DNA from: Pseudomonas sp. LS.1a
GTDB lineage: Bacteria; Pseudomonadota; Gammaproteobacteria; Pseudomonadales; Pseudomonadaceae
DNA length: 64,000 nucleotides
Assembly: GCF_022533585.1 (NCBI RefSeq)
Contig: NZ_CP092827.1
Location: 1,404,001-1,468,000 of the forward strand
Direction of reading: 5' to 3'
Part shown: in pieces, positions 28,646-37,339 of the stretch
How the letters are laid out: every line of letters begins with the position of its first letter
How positions within the stretch are numbered: the first letter of the stretch is position 1
Notes under the pieces: generated by a model
Databases searched by the model: none
What the model was told of the DNA's origin: nothing
Seen by the model: only the letters and a program-made list of their open reading frames with translations
Position numbers and translations under genes: made by a program

Positions 28646-29762
28646 GGTCATGACCCTGGTCGGCACCCGGCCCGAACTGATCAAGATGAGCCGCGTCATC
28701 GCTGAACTCGACGAGCAGGCCAACCATGTACTGGTGCATTCCGGTCAGAACTACGATTACGAGCTCAACCAGGTATTCTTCGATGATCTGGGCATTCGCA
28801 AGCCGGATCATTTCCTGGGGGCAGTGGGTGCCACGGCAGCCGGTACTATCGCCGAAGTCATCGCCAAGTCCGATGAAATCTTCGAGCTGGAAAAACCCGA
28901 CGCCCTGCTGCTGTATGGCGACACCAACACATGCCTGGCCGTGATCGCTGCCAAGCGTCGGAAGATCCCTGTATTCCACATGGAGGCGGGTAACCGCTGT
29001 TTCGATCAGCGGGTGCCGGAAGAGCTGAACCGCAAGGTGCTCGACCACCTCAGCGACATCAATATGGTGTTGACTGAGCATGCCCGGCGCTACCTGCTGG
29101 ATGAAGGTATCCGCCCGGAAACCATCATCAAGACCGGTTCGCACATGCAGGAGGTGCTGGACTACTACCGACCTCGTATCGACGCCTCCACGGTACTGGA
29201 GCGCGAGGGGCTAGAGGAAGGCAAGTACTTCATCGTCAGCACCCACCGCGAAGAAAACGTCGACACCCCGCAGAACCTGCGCGATCTGTTGGCATCTCTA
29301 CGCGCCCTGGCCGACACCTATGGCCATCCGATCATTGTTTCCACCCACCCGCGTACCCGCAAGCGTCTCGAGGACCTGGGCGAAAGCTTGGAGCACCCAC
29401 TGATCCGCTTCGTCAAACCCTACGGCCTGCTGGACTACATCCGTCTACAGATGGGCGCGCTGTGTGTGCTCTCGGACAGCGGTACCATCACTGAAGAGGC
29501 CTCGCTGCTGAACCTGCCGGCGGTTACCATCCGCAACGCCCACGAGCGCCCGGAAGGCATGGATGAAGGCACTCTGATCATGTGCGGCCTCACCCCGGAC
29601 CGCGTGCTGGATGCCGTGCGCGTGGTGATCAGTCAGCACGACCGTAACCAGCGGGTGATCCCGGTGGTGCAGGATTATCTGGGCGGGCCGGTTTCCAAGC
29701 AGGTGGTGCGGATCGTGTACAGCTACACCGACTACATCAACCGCACGGTCTGGTCCAAGTAA
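28638..29762 (+). CDS. UDP-N-acetyl-6-deoxy-L-hexosamine 2-epimerase (WbjD/FnlC/WbvD family)
   Basis: This 374-residue protein of the non-hydrolysing UDP-GlcNAc 2-epimerase family begins with VGTRPELIKM and has HMEAGNRCFDQRVPEE, STHREENVD and a late SDSGTITEEAS motif. FNRC-type residues differ from WecB (which has MEAGLRT), and GNRCFD is characteristic of the L-FucNAc/L-QuiNAc branch. It completes the three-gene donor pathway. The overlap with the dehydratase gene shows cotranslation. Confidence 0.87.
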   Translation: MLKVMTLVGTRPELIKMSRVIAELDEQANHVLVHSGQNYDYELNQVFFDDLGIRKPDHFLGAVGATAAGTIAEVIAKSDEIFELEKPDALLLYGDTNTCLAVIAAKRRKIPVFHMEAGNRCFDQRVPEELNRKVLDHLSDINMVLTEHARRYLLDEGIRPETIIKTGSHMQEVLDYYRPRIDASTVLEREGLEEGKYFIVSTHREENVDTPQNLRDLLASLRALADTYGHPIIVSTHPRTRKRLEDLGESLEHPLIRFVKPYGLLDYIRLQMGALCVLSDSGTITEEASLLNLPAVTIRNAHERPEGMDEGTLIMCGLTPDRVLDAVRVVISQHDRNQRVIPVVQDYLGGPVSKQVVRIVYSYTDYINRTVWSK

Positions 29763-29898
29763 CCAGCACAAGGCTAATGGCCGCCAGTCACGCGACTTGG
29801 GCTGTCTTGCGGCTCATCGCGGCAGCCCCTTGGCGCCAACTGACAGGCTTTAGGCCATGATTGATCCCCGCTCTGGCTGATGGAGAAGCGAACGGCCT

Positions 29899-30825
29899 AT
29901 GAACGCGCTGGTGGTGATTGGGGGAAGCGGCTTTGTTGGCCGACATTTCCTGGATGTATGCGACGAGCTGGGTGACACCGAGGTCATCTATGCCATCCAC
30001 CGTACCGAACCCGATTGGTTGAGCAGTGCCAAAGTGCGCGTCGCGCGCTTTGACGTGGATGACCCTGCGGCACTTGCGGCTATCCTCGTGCCAGGTTGCA
30101 CGGTGATCAACCTATTGCGGCCCGATGGCAGCGGCTGGTTCGAGCCGGCCATCGTCAACGTGCTCAAGGCCTGCGAGCAAGTAAGCATCAAGCGGTATGT
30201 GCACGTATCTAGCATCGACGTGTTCGGCGCAGCACCGGACGCGGTGGTCGATGCCGGCACGCGCCTTGAACCCAGAACGCCTTATGAGTGTGAACACGCT
30301 GGCGCCGAAGCACTGGCGCGCGCGGTGCCGGCGACCAGCTTCGAAGTAGTGGTGCTGCGCCTGGGCGCCGTGTTTGGCGACGGCGGGCTGAACATTGTGT
30401 CGTTCGTGCGTGAAGTTTCCGGCGCGCCGGCCTGGAAGCTGGCATTGCGGCGGGTGCTGTACGGCCCGCGGCGGATGCATCTGGTCAGTGTCGAAAAGGT
30501 GGCGCAGACCTTGGCTTTCGTGGCTTGTGTGCCTGAGGTTCGCCAAGGGGAGGTGGTGCTGGTAACCGATGACGCCGCACCGGAAAATAACTTCGGCTAC
30601 CTGCAAGATGCCCTGATGCAGGCGTTTGGCCGGCCCTCGATCAGTTACCTGCCGCACCTGCCGCAGGCTCTGCTCGGCCTGCTGTTGCGTCTGCGCCGCA
30701 TCAGCAATGCCAACCCCATGCGCCGCTTCAGCGAACAGCGGCTTACCGAGTGGCAACAGCCAGCCACGGCCGACTTCAAGCAGCAACTGCAGCGCTACAT
30801 TGCACTGCTGAGGGCGTCGGCATGA
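29899..30825 (+). CDS. Extended SDR, NDP-sugar epimerase/dehydratase-like with altered active site
   Basis: The 308-residue protein begins VVIGGSGFVGRHFL, a clear Rossmann motif, and continues with HVSSIDVFG. The expected YxxxK reads YECEH (Tyr129, His133): the lysine is replaced by histidine. The rest resembles NAD-dependent epimerases, and the C-terminal part is long and basic. The change may impair or alter catalysis. It is separated from the previous gene by 136 bp, and the next glycosyltransferase overlaps it by ATGA, so the two act together. Substrate unknown. Confidence 0.72.
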   Translation: MNALVVIGGSGFVGRHFLDVCDELGDTEVIYAIHRTEPDWLSSAKVRVARFDVDDPAALAAILVPGCTVINLLRPDGSGWFEPAIVNVLKACEQVSIKRYVHVSSIDVFGAAPDAVVDAGTRLEPRTPYECEHAGAEALARAVPATSFEVVVLRLGAVFGDGGLNIVSFVREVSGAPAWKLALRRVLYGPRRMHLVSVEKVAQTLAFVACVPEVRQGEVVLVTDDAAPENNFGYLQDALMQAFGRPSISYLPHLPQALLGLLLRLRRISNANPMRRFSEQRLTEWQQPATADFKQQLQRYIALLRASA

Positions 30826-31952
30826 GAGTACTGCTGGTCAATATCTCGCTGGATGCCAAACTCGGCGGCGGCACGGCAGAGCGCACCCGCCACCTCGCGC
30901 TGCACCTGGCCAAGGCTGGCAGTGCCTGCGAAGCCGTGGCCATGACCGGAAATTCGTGGCAGCGGGAGTTCGATGAACTCGGGGTAAAGAGCTATATCAC
31001 CGGCCGCATCGGCCATCGCTTCCCGATTCCATTGCTTAACCCCTGGCGCGCCTGGCGTGCGGTGCGCAATACCGATGTGTTGCACATCATGGGCTACTGG
31101 AACCTGTTGAGCGTGGCCATGGGATTGCTGGCGTTGATTGGTCGGCGCCCCTACGTCCTGTGCCCGGCGGGCGAGTTTGCCTCGGTGGATTCACCGAGGC
31201 TGATCATGAAGGTGTTCCACTTTCTGCTGGGTCGCTGGCTGATCAAGGCGGCTTCGGGCTTTATCGCCATTACCGACCTGGAACAAAGGCTGATCGCCCA
31301 GGTGGCAGGCGTGCCGGCCGCTTCGATCCCGGTCATCGGTAATGCCGTGGTCGAGCCCGGGCCGGCGCAACAGGCAAGCAACGTGCAACTGCCAGATGAG
31401 CCCTTCATCCTTTTCATGGGGCGGTTGGCACCGGTCAAGGGCCCGGACTTCTTGATCCAGGCCTACCTCGATACCCCGGCGGCGCAGTGCTACCCGCTGG
31501 TGATGGCCGGGCCGGATTTTGGCATGCAGCAAGAGCTGCAGGCCCAGGTGGACGCCTCGGGGCTGGCCGGGCGCATTCACTTCATTGGCTTTCTGGATGA
31601 GGCACAGCGGACTCAGGTGTATCGTCAGGCGATGATGCTGGTCATTCCTTCGCGTTCAGAGGCGATGTCACTGGTTGCCCTGGAAGCCGGGGTAGTCGGG
31701 GTGCCGGTTTTGCTGACCGACACCTGTGGTTTCGACCAGGTCGAGCAGATGCGAGGTGGCCTGATAGTTCCGGCTAGTGCTGCGGGCATCGCGCAGGGGC
31801 TGGAGTACATGTTGTCCGATTTAACCGAACTCAGGGCCAAGGGCGGGCGACTAAAGGCGTTTATTCTCGAACATTACACATGGTCAGCTACTGTCCAGGT
31901 CATGTTGCGGCACTTCACTCGGTTGCTACGCACCGGTTCGATGACCGAATAG
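30822..31952 (+). CDS. GT4 family glycosyltransferase
   Basis: ATG 30822 overlaps the preceding stop; the longer open frame from 30750 lies in that gene. The 376-residue protein starts MRVLLVNISLDAKLGGGTAERTR and has the donor-site pattern FMGRLAPVKGPDFLIQA and the E-x7-E motif EAMSLVALE, typical of GT4 retaining enzymes. It probably adds one residue of the O-unit on the cytoplasmic face. The gene ends facing wzy, with a hairpin between them. Confidence 0.87.
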   Translation: MRVLLVNISLDAKLGGGTAERTRHLALHLAKAGSACEAVAMTGNSWQREFDELGVKSYITGRIGHRFPIPLLNPWRAWRAVRNTDVLHIMGYWNLLSVAMGLLALIGRRPYVLCPAGEFASVDSPRLIMKVFHFLLGRWLIKAASGFIAITDLEQRLIAQVAGVPAASIPVIGNAVVEPGPAQQASNVQLPDEPFILFMGRLAPVKGPDFLIQAYLDTPAAQCYPLVMAGPDFGMQQELQAQVDASGLAGRIHFIGFLDEAQRTQVYRQAMMLVIPSRSEAMSLVALEAGVVGVPVLLTDTCGFDQVEQMRGGLIVPASAAGIAQGLEYMLSDLTELRAKGGRLKAFILEHYTWSATVQVMLRHFTRLLRTGSMTE

Positions 31953-31957
31953 TATTT

Positions 31958-31982
31958 CCCGTCGGCGTTGGCTGCCGACGGG
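31958..31982. terminator. Bidirectional terminator between convergent genes
   Basis: A perfect 9-bp stem, cccgtcggc/gccgacggg, with a gttggct loop sits in the 37 bp between the plus-strand glycosyltransferase and the minus-strand wzy. GTTT follows on plus, and AAATACT follows on minus, so the U tract is weak. Confidence 0.7.
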
Positions 31983-31989
31983 GTTTAAT

Positions 31990-33351
31990 TCAGCTTGCCG
32001 ATTGCGTTGGGGAATTGGATTTGCGGCGTCCGGCCAGGGTCGAACTGCAGATGAACATGGTGAACGCATAGGGCATCCACACGATCGGTCGCTGGTAGAT
32101 GCTGAGTGCAAACAGGGCGAAGAACAGCAGCACCCACAACCGACGCTTGGCATTGTGGGTGATGGCCAGTGTCAGACCGACCATGGCCAACCCGAACAGC
32201 AGGGCACCGATCAGGCCGAAGTCGGTGAGTATGCGCGTGACCACCTGTGACACCCCGCCATAGACCACGCTGGAGTCGGCACCCAGGCCGAACAGCAGGG
32301 TGCGGGTATCGGCATCCAGGTAACGGGCGAACAGCTTGTCCATTTCCGGCAGCGAACGGTTATTGATGTACTCGGTCTGGCGCAGGTGCTGTTCGGGTTG
32401 TGGCGGCGTGACAGCTGGTGAGGTAGGCAAGGGCTCTTCATGGCTGGCCAGTGGTTGTGTTGCTTGTTTGTCCTGCTGGGACATCCGCTCCGCTTGGGTT
32501 GTAACTGCCGCGTGTGGCTGGGTAGCAGGGGCGCTCGGCTTGATAATGCCCAGTACCAGCAGTCCGAACAGACCCAGAATGGCTAACGGAAGCAGGGTCA
32601 GCGGCGAACGGGCCTGCACCAAGCGGAAAAGGAAACCAATAGACGCCATGACGATAAAGGCCAGGGAAAACGACAATACACCACCGACAAAGATGATCAG
32701 GAACGGAAACGGCTTGAGCCGGAAGCGGTTGCCTGCCAGAAGGAAAGCCGACAGGGTTCCAACCATGCCGGGCTCGTCGTACATGGCGCATAGCCGGTAG
32801 AGTTCACCGCCCCAGGGTAGCGATAGATGGTTGCCGGACAACAATAATGCGCCCGGGGCATGCATGTAGAAACCGCCACCCTGAGCCATCGACGGGTTGA
32901 GTAGGGGCAGACGGTCCATTTGCACGGGTAGGCCTGTGATCTTCCCGAGTGACACCACGATGCCGGGGATCAGGCTGATCGCAAAGATCCAGCCGAACCA
33001 TTGCAGCACCTTGCCGCGACGATGGTCGGAAAATACCGCCAGGGCAAAAATGGTGGGCAGCACGAAGTACCAGCGCGTGGTGCTGCCGTCGACTTTGGGT
33101 AGCATACTGATGTAGAGCACGAACAGACATATGAGAATGAACCCGGGCACCTCTCGGCGTCGCGGGCGGTCACCAAGTAGGAGGGCAGCTATCGCCAAGC
33201 AGCCCGAGAGCATACCGGCAACAGCCATGTGGCGCAGGGAGTTCCACAGAAAGTAAGGGTTCAAGGTTACCCAGGCACAAAGCGCAAACAGCGGCGCGAG
33301 TGCAGCGTCGAGAGGCGCGGTAGCGTTGTAAGTCCTGATAGTGACTGTCAT
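31990..33351 (-). CDS. wzy: Polytopic membrane protein, candidate O-antigen polymerase Wzy
   Basis: The 453-residue protein has about ten hydrophobic segments and low similarity to anything by eye, as is normal for Wzy. Between the middle and last helices lies a large hydrophilic loop of about 100 residues, rich in Pro, Gln and Thr, ending in FARYLDADTRTLLFGLGADSS. This fits the large periplasmic loop of the O-antigen polymerase/ligase group. The neighbouring flippase gene and the absence of another candidate support Wzy. WaaL ligase is the main alternative, but it is normally outside this locus. Confidence 0.65.
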   Translation of the reverse strand: MTVTIRTYNATAPLDAALAPLFALCAWVTLNPYFLWNSLRHMAVAGMLSGCLAIAALLLGDRPRRREVPGFILICLFVLYISMLPKVDGSTTRWYFVLPTIFALAVFSDHRRGKVLQWFGWIFAISLIPGIVVSLGKITGLPVQMDRLPLLNPSMAQGGGFYMHAPGALLLSGNHLSLPWGGELYRLCAMYDEPGMVGTLSAFLLAGNRFRLKPFPFLIIFVGGVLSFSLAFIVMASIGFLFRLVQARSPLTLLPLAILGLFGLLVLGIIKPSAPATQPHAAVTTQAERMSQQDKQATQPLASHEEPLPTSPAVTPPQPEQHLRQTEYINNRSLPEMDKLFARYLDADTRTLLFGLGADSSVVYGGVSQVVTRILTDFGLIGALLFGLAMVGLTLAITHNAKRRLWVLLFFALFALSIYQRPIVWMPYAFTMFICSSTLAGRRKSNSPTQSAS

Positions 33352-33785
33352 CGTGAGGGGATCTGCCTGATCACACCTGAGTCATGCCGATTGCCTGGAC
33401 AGAAATGGCATGTACTTGGCTTTAAGGGTTGGAGAATTGACCTGACTGTGACAAGAAACGAAGGCAGGTGTGCGATGATTTGCTGTGCGTTCGTCGGATT
33501 TTCCTCCTCTCGGAGCCGGTACTCCGAGTAGGGCTATGGCTACCAGAAGCAACGTCGTTGTGCACATAGCGATTGCCCTGAGCGATTTGAACCATCAACG
33601 TACTCTGAGAGTGCCAGAACTGACTGCTTTTTGTTGTTTTCGGCACCCTATCGGAGCGGGCTCTCCCGCTAAGAAGGCTGCGCGGAGAATGGCACCGGCT
33701 TTGCCGGTGTTCGTGGGCAAGCCCGATCCCACAGCGGCTGCTCAAACTTTTGAGCTTTATGTAAGCCAGTGGTTGACCCAAATAC
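33352..33785. other. 434-bp gap with a decayed REP pair
   Basis: No gene is supported. A degraded inverted pair lies at about 33646-33737 (tatcggagcgggctctcccg, then ggcaccggctttgccggtg, then gtgggcaagcccgatcccac). The region upstream of wzy (33352 onward) should contain its promoter. Confidence 0.6.
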
Positions 33786-34691
33786 TCAGGCCTTGGACTT
33801 CGGCCTGAAAATGGTCAGCACGTAACTGACCATCTTGCGTGAAATGATGGACGGTGGATCGAGCAGGGCGGCCTTGCCCATGCGCACCACGAACATCGCA
33901 TAGCGCCCGGAAAAACCATGCATGAAGCCGGACAGCATATGGGCATTGGCAACTGCCTTGCGCTTCCAGCCGAGGATGGAGGGTGACAGACCGCTGGTCT
34001 GATAAAGGCTGTTGATGACTCGCAATGGCTCATCTGAGCGCTCTGCGTTACATGGGTTGTAGGTGGTTGAGCCGGAGTGGATGCGGAAGTCAGCCAGTGG
34101 CTCGGCCACCCGGGTAAACGGCCCGTACTGGCAAAGGCGCAGGAAAAAGTCCATGTCCGGGATATTGCGCAGCCCGGTATTCCAGCCACCAACCTTATCC
34201 CACACCGAACGCCGGAACAGCGCCCCGGGGCCCGGCAGGCACTGGAAGTTGGCGATCAGCAGGCGCTCTTCGTAATCGGGCGTCTGCACCGTGCGCACGT
34301 GCTTGGAGTCTTCATCAATGACGCAGAAGTCCGGGTAGGCCAGCACGGCCTGGGGCTCCTTGGCCATGGTAGCGACAATGGCCTCTACGGCGCGTGGGTG
34401 CAGGCGGTCGTCGGCACTCAGGTAACCCAGCAGCTCGCCGCTGCTTTGCTGCCAGCCAAAGTTCATCGCTGCGCTCTGCCCGGCGTTGACCTGACGGTAA
34501 CGAATGAAATTGCCCGGGTGTTGCTCCAGCAGTGCCGGGGTGTCGTCGGTGGAGCCATCATCGACGACGATCAGCTCAACGTTCGGGTAGGTCTGCTGCA
34601 GCACACTGTCGATCGCATCCAGAACATAGCGCCCGGTATTGTAGGTAGGGATGACGATCGAAACCTTGGGCATTATGCTGCTAGCGGCCAT
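33786..34691 (-). CDS. GT2 family glycosyltransferase
   Basis: ATG 34691 gives 301 residues and has AAAGG seven bases upstream. The open frame continues to 34850, but that part lies inside wzx. The N terminus PKVSIVIPTYNTGRYVLDAI, then VVDDGSTDDT and LGYLSADDRLHP (DXD-like metal site), are the GT-A fold signature. The C-terminal region contains a weak hydrophobic stretch. It overlaps the wzx stop by 11 bases, so wzx and this gene are cotranscribed. It is likely an inverting transferase for one O-unit sugar. Confidence 0.88.
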   Translation of the reverse strand: MAASSIMPKVSIVIPTYNTGRYVLDAIDSVLQQTYPNVELIVVDDGSTDDTPALLEQHPGNFIRYRQVNAGQSAAMNFGWQQSSGELLGYLSADDRLHPRAVEAIVATMAKEPQAVLAYPDFCVIDEDSKHVRTVQTPDYEERLLIANFQCLPGPGALFRRSVWDKVGGWNTGLRNIPDMDFFLRLCQYGPFTRVAEPLADFRIHSGSTTYNPCNAERSDEPLRVINSLYQTSGLSPSILGWKRKAVANAHMLSGFMHGFSGRYAMFVVRMGKAALLDPPSIISRKMVSYVLTIFRPKSKA

Positions 34692-36054
34692 GAGATACCT
34701 TTCGACGGTAATAGAGACGCACGAACCTGCGCAATGAAGAGTAATCGGCGGTAGTGCTGAGGTTGAAAATTCGTTTGACGCAATAGATCTGTGCCAGCGA
34801 TTGGCAGACCCCGCCGAGGCTGTATACCACGGCCAAACCGATGATTCCATGCGTCCACATGGCCACTAGTCCGGAGGCAATCATGCAGAGTCCGCTGATC
34901 ACGGAAATACGCATGGCCACATGCTGTTTCTGCAGCATCATCAGCACAAACCCGGCGGTACCGGCGTAAGTTTGTGCCAGTTGTGAAACTCCGAGGATGG
35001 CAAAAATATAGTACGCATTGCCGTATTCGCTGGACCAGACGTGTGCCAGCACGAATTGGCCACACAAAATGAACAGCAGGTACCCCACCAGGCCGAACAG
35101 TGTCGCCGCGCCAGCGCCCACCCCCAGCACGCGTTGCAGGTAGCGCTTTTTGCCCCGTACCCAGATGCGCCCGATGGAGGGTGCCACCACTGTGTTGATC
35201 ACCGCCAGCGGTATCAGTACCAGGGCTGCCAGGCGTGAAGCCAGGCCATAGACGGCCAGCCCGGCGGCGTCTCCGAACCAGGCAATGATCCACAAGTCGG
35301 CCTGCGACATTACGAATAGCACCACGGTGGTGGTGAGGTTGGGGCGGGTTTCTCGCAGCAGCGCGGCATAGCCGATGCTGGTGGCTGGCTTGCCCTGATG
35401 TTGCGCCCGGTACCAGCGGCGCAGGCTCCAGGCACCCAGCAGGGTGGTGCAGCCGGCGCCTATCGCGCCAGCCACAATCAGCGTGCTCAGCTCAATGTGC
35501 AACTCGCCGCGCCATGCCAGGATTACCGTTGCCGCACTGGCCAGGCTCGCCCCGGTGGTCAGGAAGCTGGCCTGCACGAAGTGACCCAGGGCCCGGTGCT
35601 GTTCGGACAGGATGGTGCTGAATGCGGCCAGGATCATGCTCAGCGACACCAGCGGGGCAATGCCGTGCAGCAGCCGCAGCAGGTCGTCGCCTTCGTAGCG
35701 TGACAGAACCTGCATGAAAATATTGAACCCGATGGCCAGGGCAACAGTCGATAGCACAGCCAGCAGCAGGCTCCGGCGCAATACCTGCTTCACCTGGCCA
35801 CCGTCACGATGCCCCTGCGCTGTGGAAATGCGGGCTGGTGCGGTGATGCTCAGTCCAAGCTGGCCCAGGGTGGCAAGTGCCGCTATGAGCGATTGAGCCA
35901 GGAAGAACAGTCCTACCGAAGTCTGCGACATGGTCAGGGGAATGATGATGCCTGTCAGGGCGCCGGTGCCCAACAGCAGGAAGCGGCCAAATATGGCGGC
36001 AACACTTGCAGCTATGGGGGAAGATAGCGCGTTGGTGACTTTCCCTTTGGACAT
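34681..36054 (-). CDS. wzx: O-unit flippase Wzx (MATE/PST family)
   Basis: This 457-residue protein has 12 or more hydrophobic helices and the pattern of polysaccharide-transporter flippases, such as an early FGRFLLLGTGALTGIIIPL helix and the central LRRWYRA basic loop. It should move undecaprenyl-diphosphate-linked O-units across the inner membrane for Wzy. It is the first gene of a minus-strand block (wzx, GT2, wzy) placed between plus-strand genes. Confidence 0.87.
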   Translation of the reverse strand: MSKGKVTNALSSPIAASVAAIFGRFLLLGTGALTGIIIPLTMSQTSVGLFFLAQSLIAALATLGQLGLSITAPARISTAQGHRDGGQVKQVLRRSLLLAVLSTVALAIGFNIFMQVLSRYEGDDLLRLLHGIAPLVSLSMILAAFSTILSEQHRALGHFVQASFLTTGASLASAATVILAWRGELHIELSTLIVAGAIGAGCTTLLGAWSLRRWYRAQHQGKPATSIGYAALLRETRPNLTTTVVLFVMSQADLWIIAWFGDAAGLAVYGLASRLAALVLIPLAVINTVVAPSIGRIWVRGKKRYLQRVLGVGAGAATLFGLVGYLLFILCGQFVLAHVWSSEYGNAYYIFAILGVSQLAQTYAGTAGFVLMMLQKQHVAMRISVISGLCMIASGLVAMWTHGIIGLAVVYSLGGVCQSLAQIYCVKRIFNLSTTADYSSLRRFVRLYYRRKVSHGR

Positions 36055-36379
36055 GAGCTCTTATAGGTACCTGGATGGGAGGGAGGATTCTGTTTTGTTT
36101 TGCATAGGCTGTCCATGGCTGACAGGCGCCGATTGGGAGGCATTTTTGATATCGGTCAAGAATATGGGCAGGGTTATTGACCGTCGATTTGTAGTTTTGC
36201 CCCGGATTCATTAGGGTCTTGTGAATTCATTCTGTTGCGCGCCGTACGATAGGCTATTGTATTGGCGCATCAGACCAATTTTTGTCAGAAATTTCCGTAG
36301 CTTGCGTGCGTACCTTTCGCTGTCACGCGTTCTGTCCGATAGTAATAACCACGAAACCAAAAAAAGCGATCAGGTGAGA
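36055..36379. other. 325-bp divergent intergenic region between wzx and wbpV
   Basis: AT-rich and without a convincing gene. It must carry promoters in both directions. A possible sigma-70 element, ttgcgc with a ttgtat-like box, is near 36234-36262, but it is weak. A frame upstream of wbpV is open from 36221, with no family features before Met at 36380. Confidence 0.5.
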
Positions 36380-37339
36380 ATGAAAGTAATTTTGACGGGC
36401 GCGTCCGGCTTTGTCGGTAGTGCAGTACTGAAAGCGCTCAGTCGCAACGCAAACGTCGAAACGGTCGTCCCTTTGCGTTTACCTTTACATCAGCTGCCGG
36501 CCGGGGTTGTCAGCTATCCCATTGGCGACCTTACCGATGACCAGAGTGCACAGCTGTTGGCCCACCGGCCCGAGGTGGTGGTGCACTGCGCATCGCGCGT
36601 GCATGTCATGGCCGACACCGCTGTCGACCCGCTGGCGGAATTTCGCCGCATCAACGTCGACGGCACCCTGACCTTCGCCCGTGCCGCCAGCGCAGCCGGG
36701 GCCCGTCGCTTCATATTTGTAAGTTCGATCAAGGTCAATGGCGAGCAGACCCGCCCTGGCCAGGCCTACCGTGCCGACGACACGCCGTACCCGGTCGACC
36801 CCTATGGTATTTCCAAGCATGAGGCGGAGCAGGGTCTGGTGGCGTTGGGAGCGCAAACCGGCATGGAAATCGTCATCATCCGTCCGGTACTGGTGTATGG
36901 CCCGGGGGTTAAGGCCAACTTCCTCAGCATGATGCGTTGGCTGGACCGTGGCGTGCCGTTGCCCTTCGGCGCCATTCACAACCGCCGCAGCCTGGTGGCA
37001 TTGGACAACCTAGTGGACCTGGTGCTGACCTGCATCGACCACCCGGCAGCGGCCAATCAGGTTTTTCTGGTCAGTGATGGCGAAGACCTGTCCACCACCG
37101 AACTACTGGCGCGCATGGCCAAAGCCTTGGGCAAGCCAGCGCACCTGCTGCCGGTGCCGGCCTGGTTGTTGAGCAGCGGTGCCAAGCTCATGGGCAAGGG
37201 GGCGCTGTCCCAGCGCCTGTGTGGCTCGTTACAGGTGGACATCGATAAAACCCGTAAGCTGCTCGGCTGGCAACCCCCGGTGCGGGTGGATGCGGCCCTG
37301 TTGGCAGCGGCCAGGTACTATCAGGAAAACAACAAATGA
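36380..37339 (+). CDS. wbpV: UDP-4-keto-6-deoxy-HexNAc reductase WbpV/WbpK-like
   Basis: The 319-residue extended SDR starts at ATG 36380, behind GGTGAG. The Rossmann motif is LTGASGFVGSAVL; the active site is SSIKVNGE with YGISK (intact YxxxK). It matches the WbpV/WbpK enzymes that reduce the 4-keto product of WbpM to UDP-D-QuiNAc or UDP-D-FucNAc. The wbpV-wbpL-wbpM order is the conserved end of Pseudomonas O-antigen loci. wbpL overlaps its stop by ATGA. Which of the two sugars is formed cannot be read from sequence here. Confidence 0.85.
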   Translation: MKVILTGASGFVGSAVLKALSRNANVETVVPLRLPLHQLPAGVVSYPIGDLTDDQSAQLLAHRPEVVVHCASRVHVMADTAVDPLAEFRRINVDGTLTFARAASAAGARRFIFVSSIKVNGEQTRPGQAYRADDTPYPVDPYGISKHEAEQGLVALGAQTGMEIVIIRPVLVYGPGVKANFLSMMRWLDRGVPLPFGAIHNRRSLVALDNLVDLVLTCIDHPAAANQVFLVSDGEDLSTTELLARMAKALGKPAHLLPVPAWLLSSGAKLMGKGALSQRLCGSLQVDIDKTRKLLGWQPPVRVDAALLAAARYYQENNK

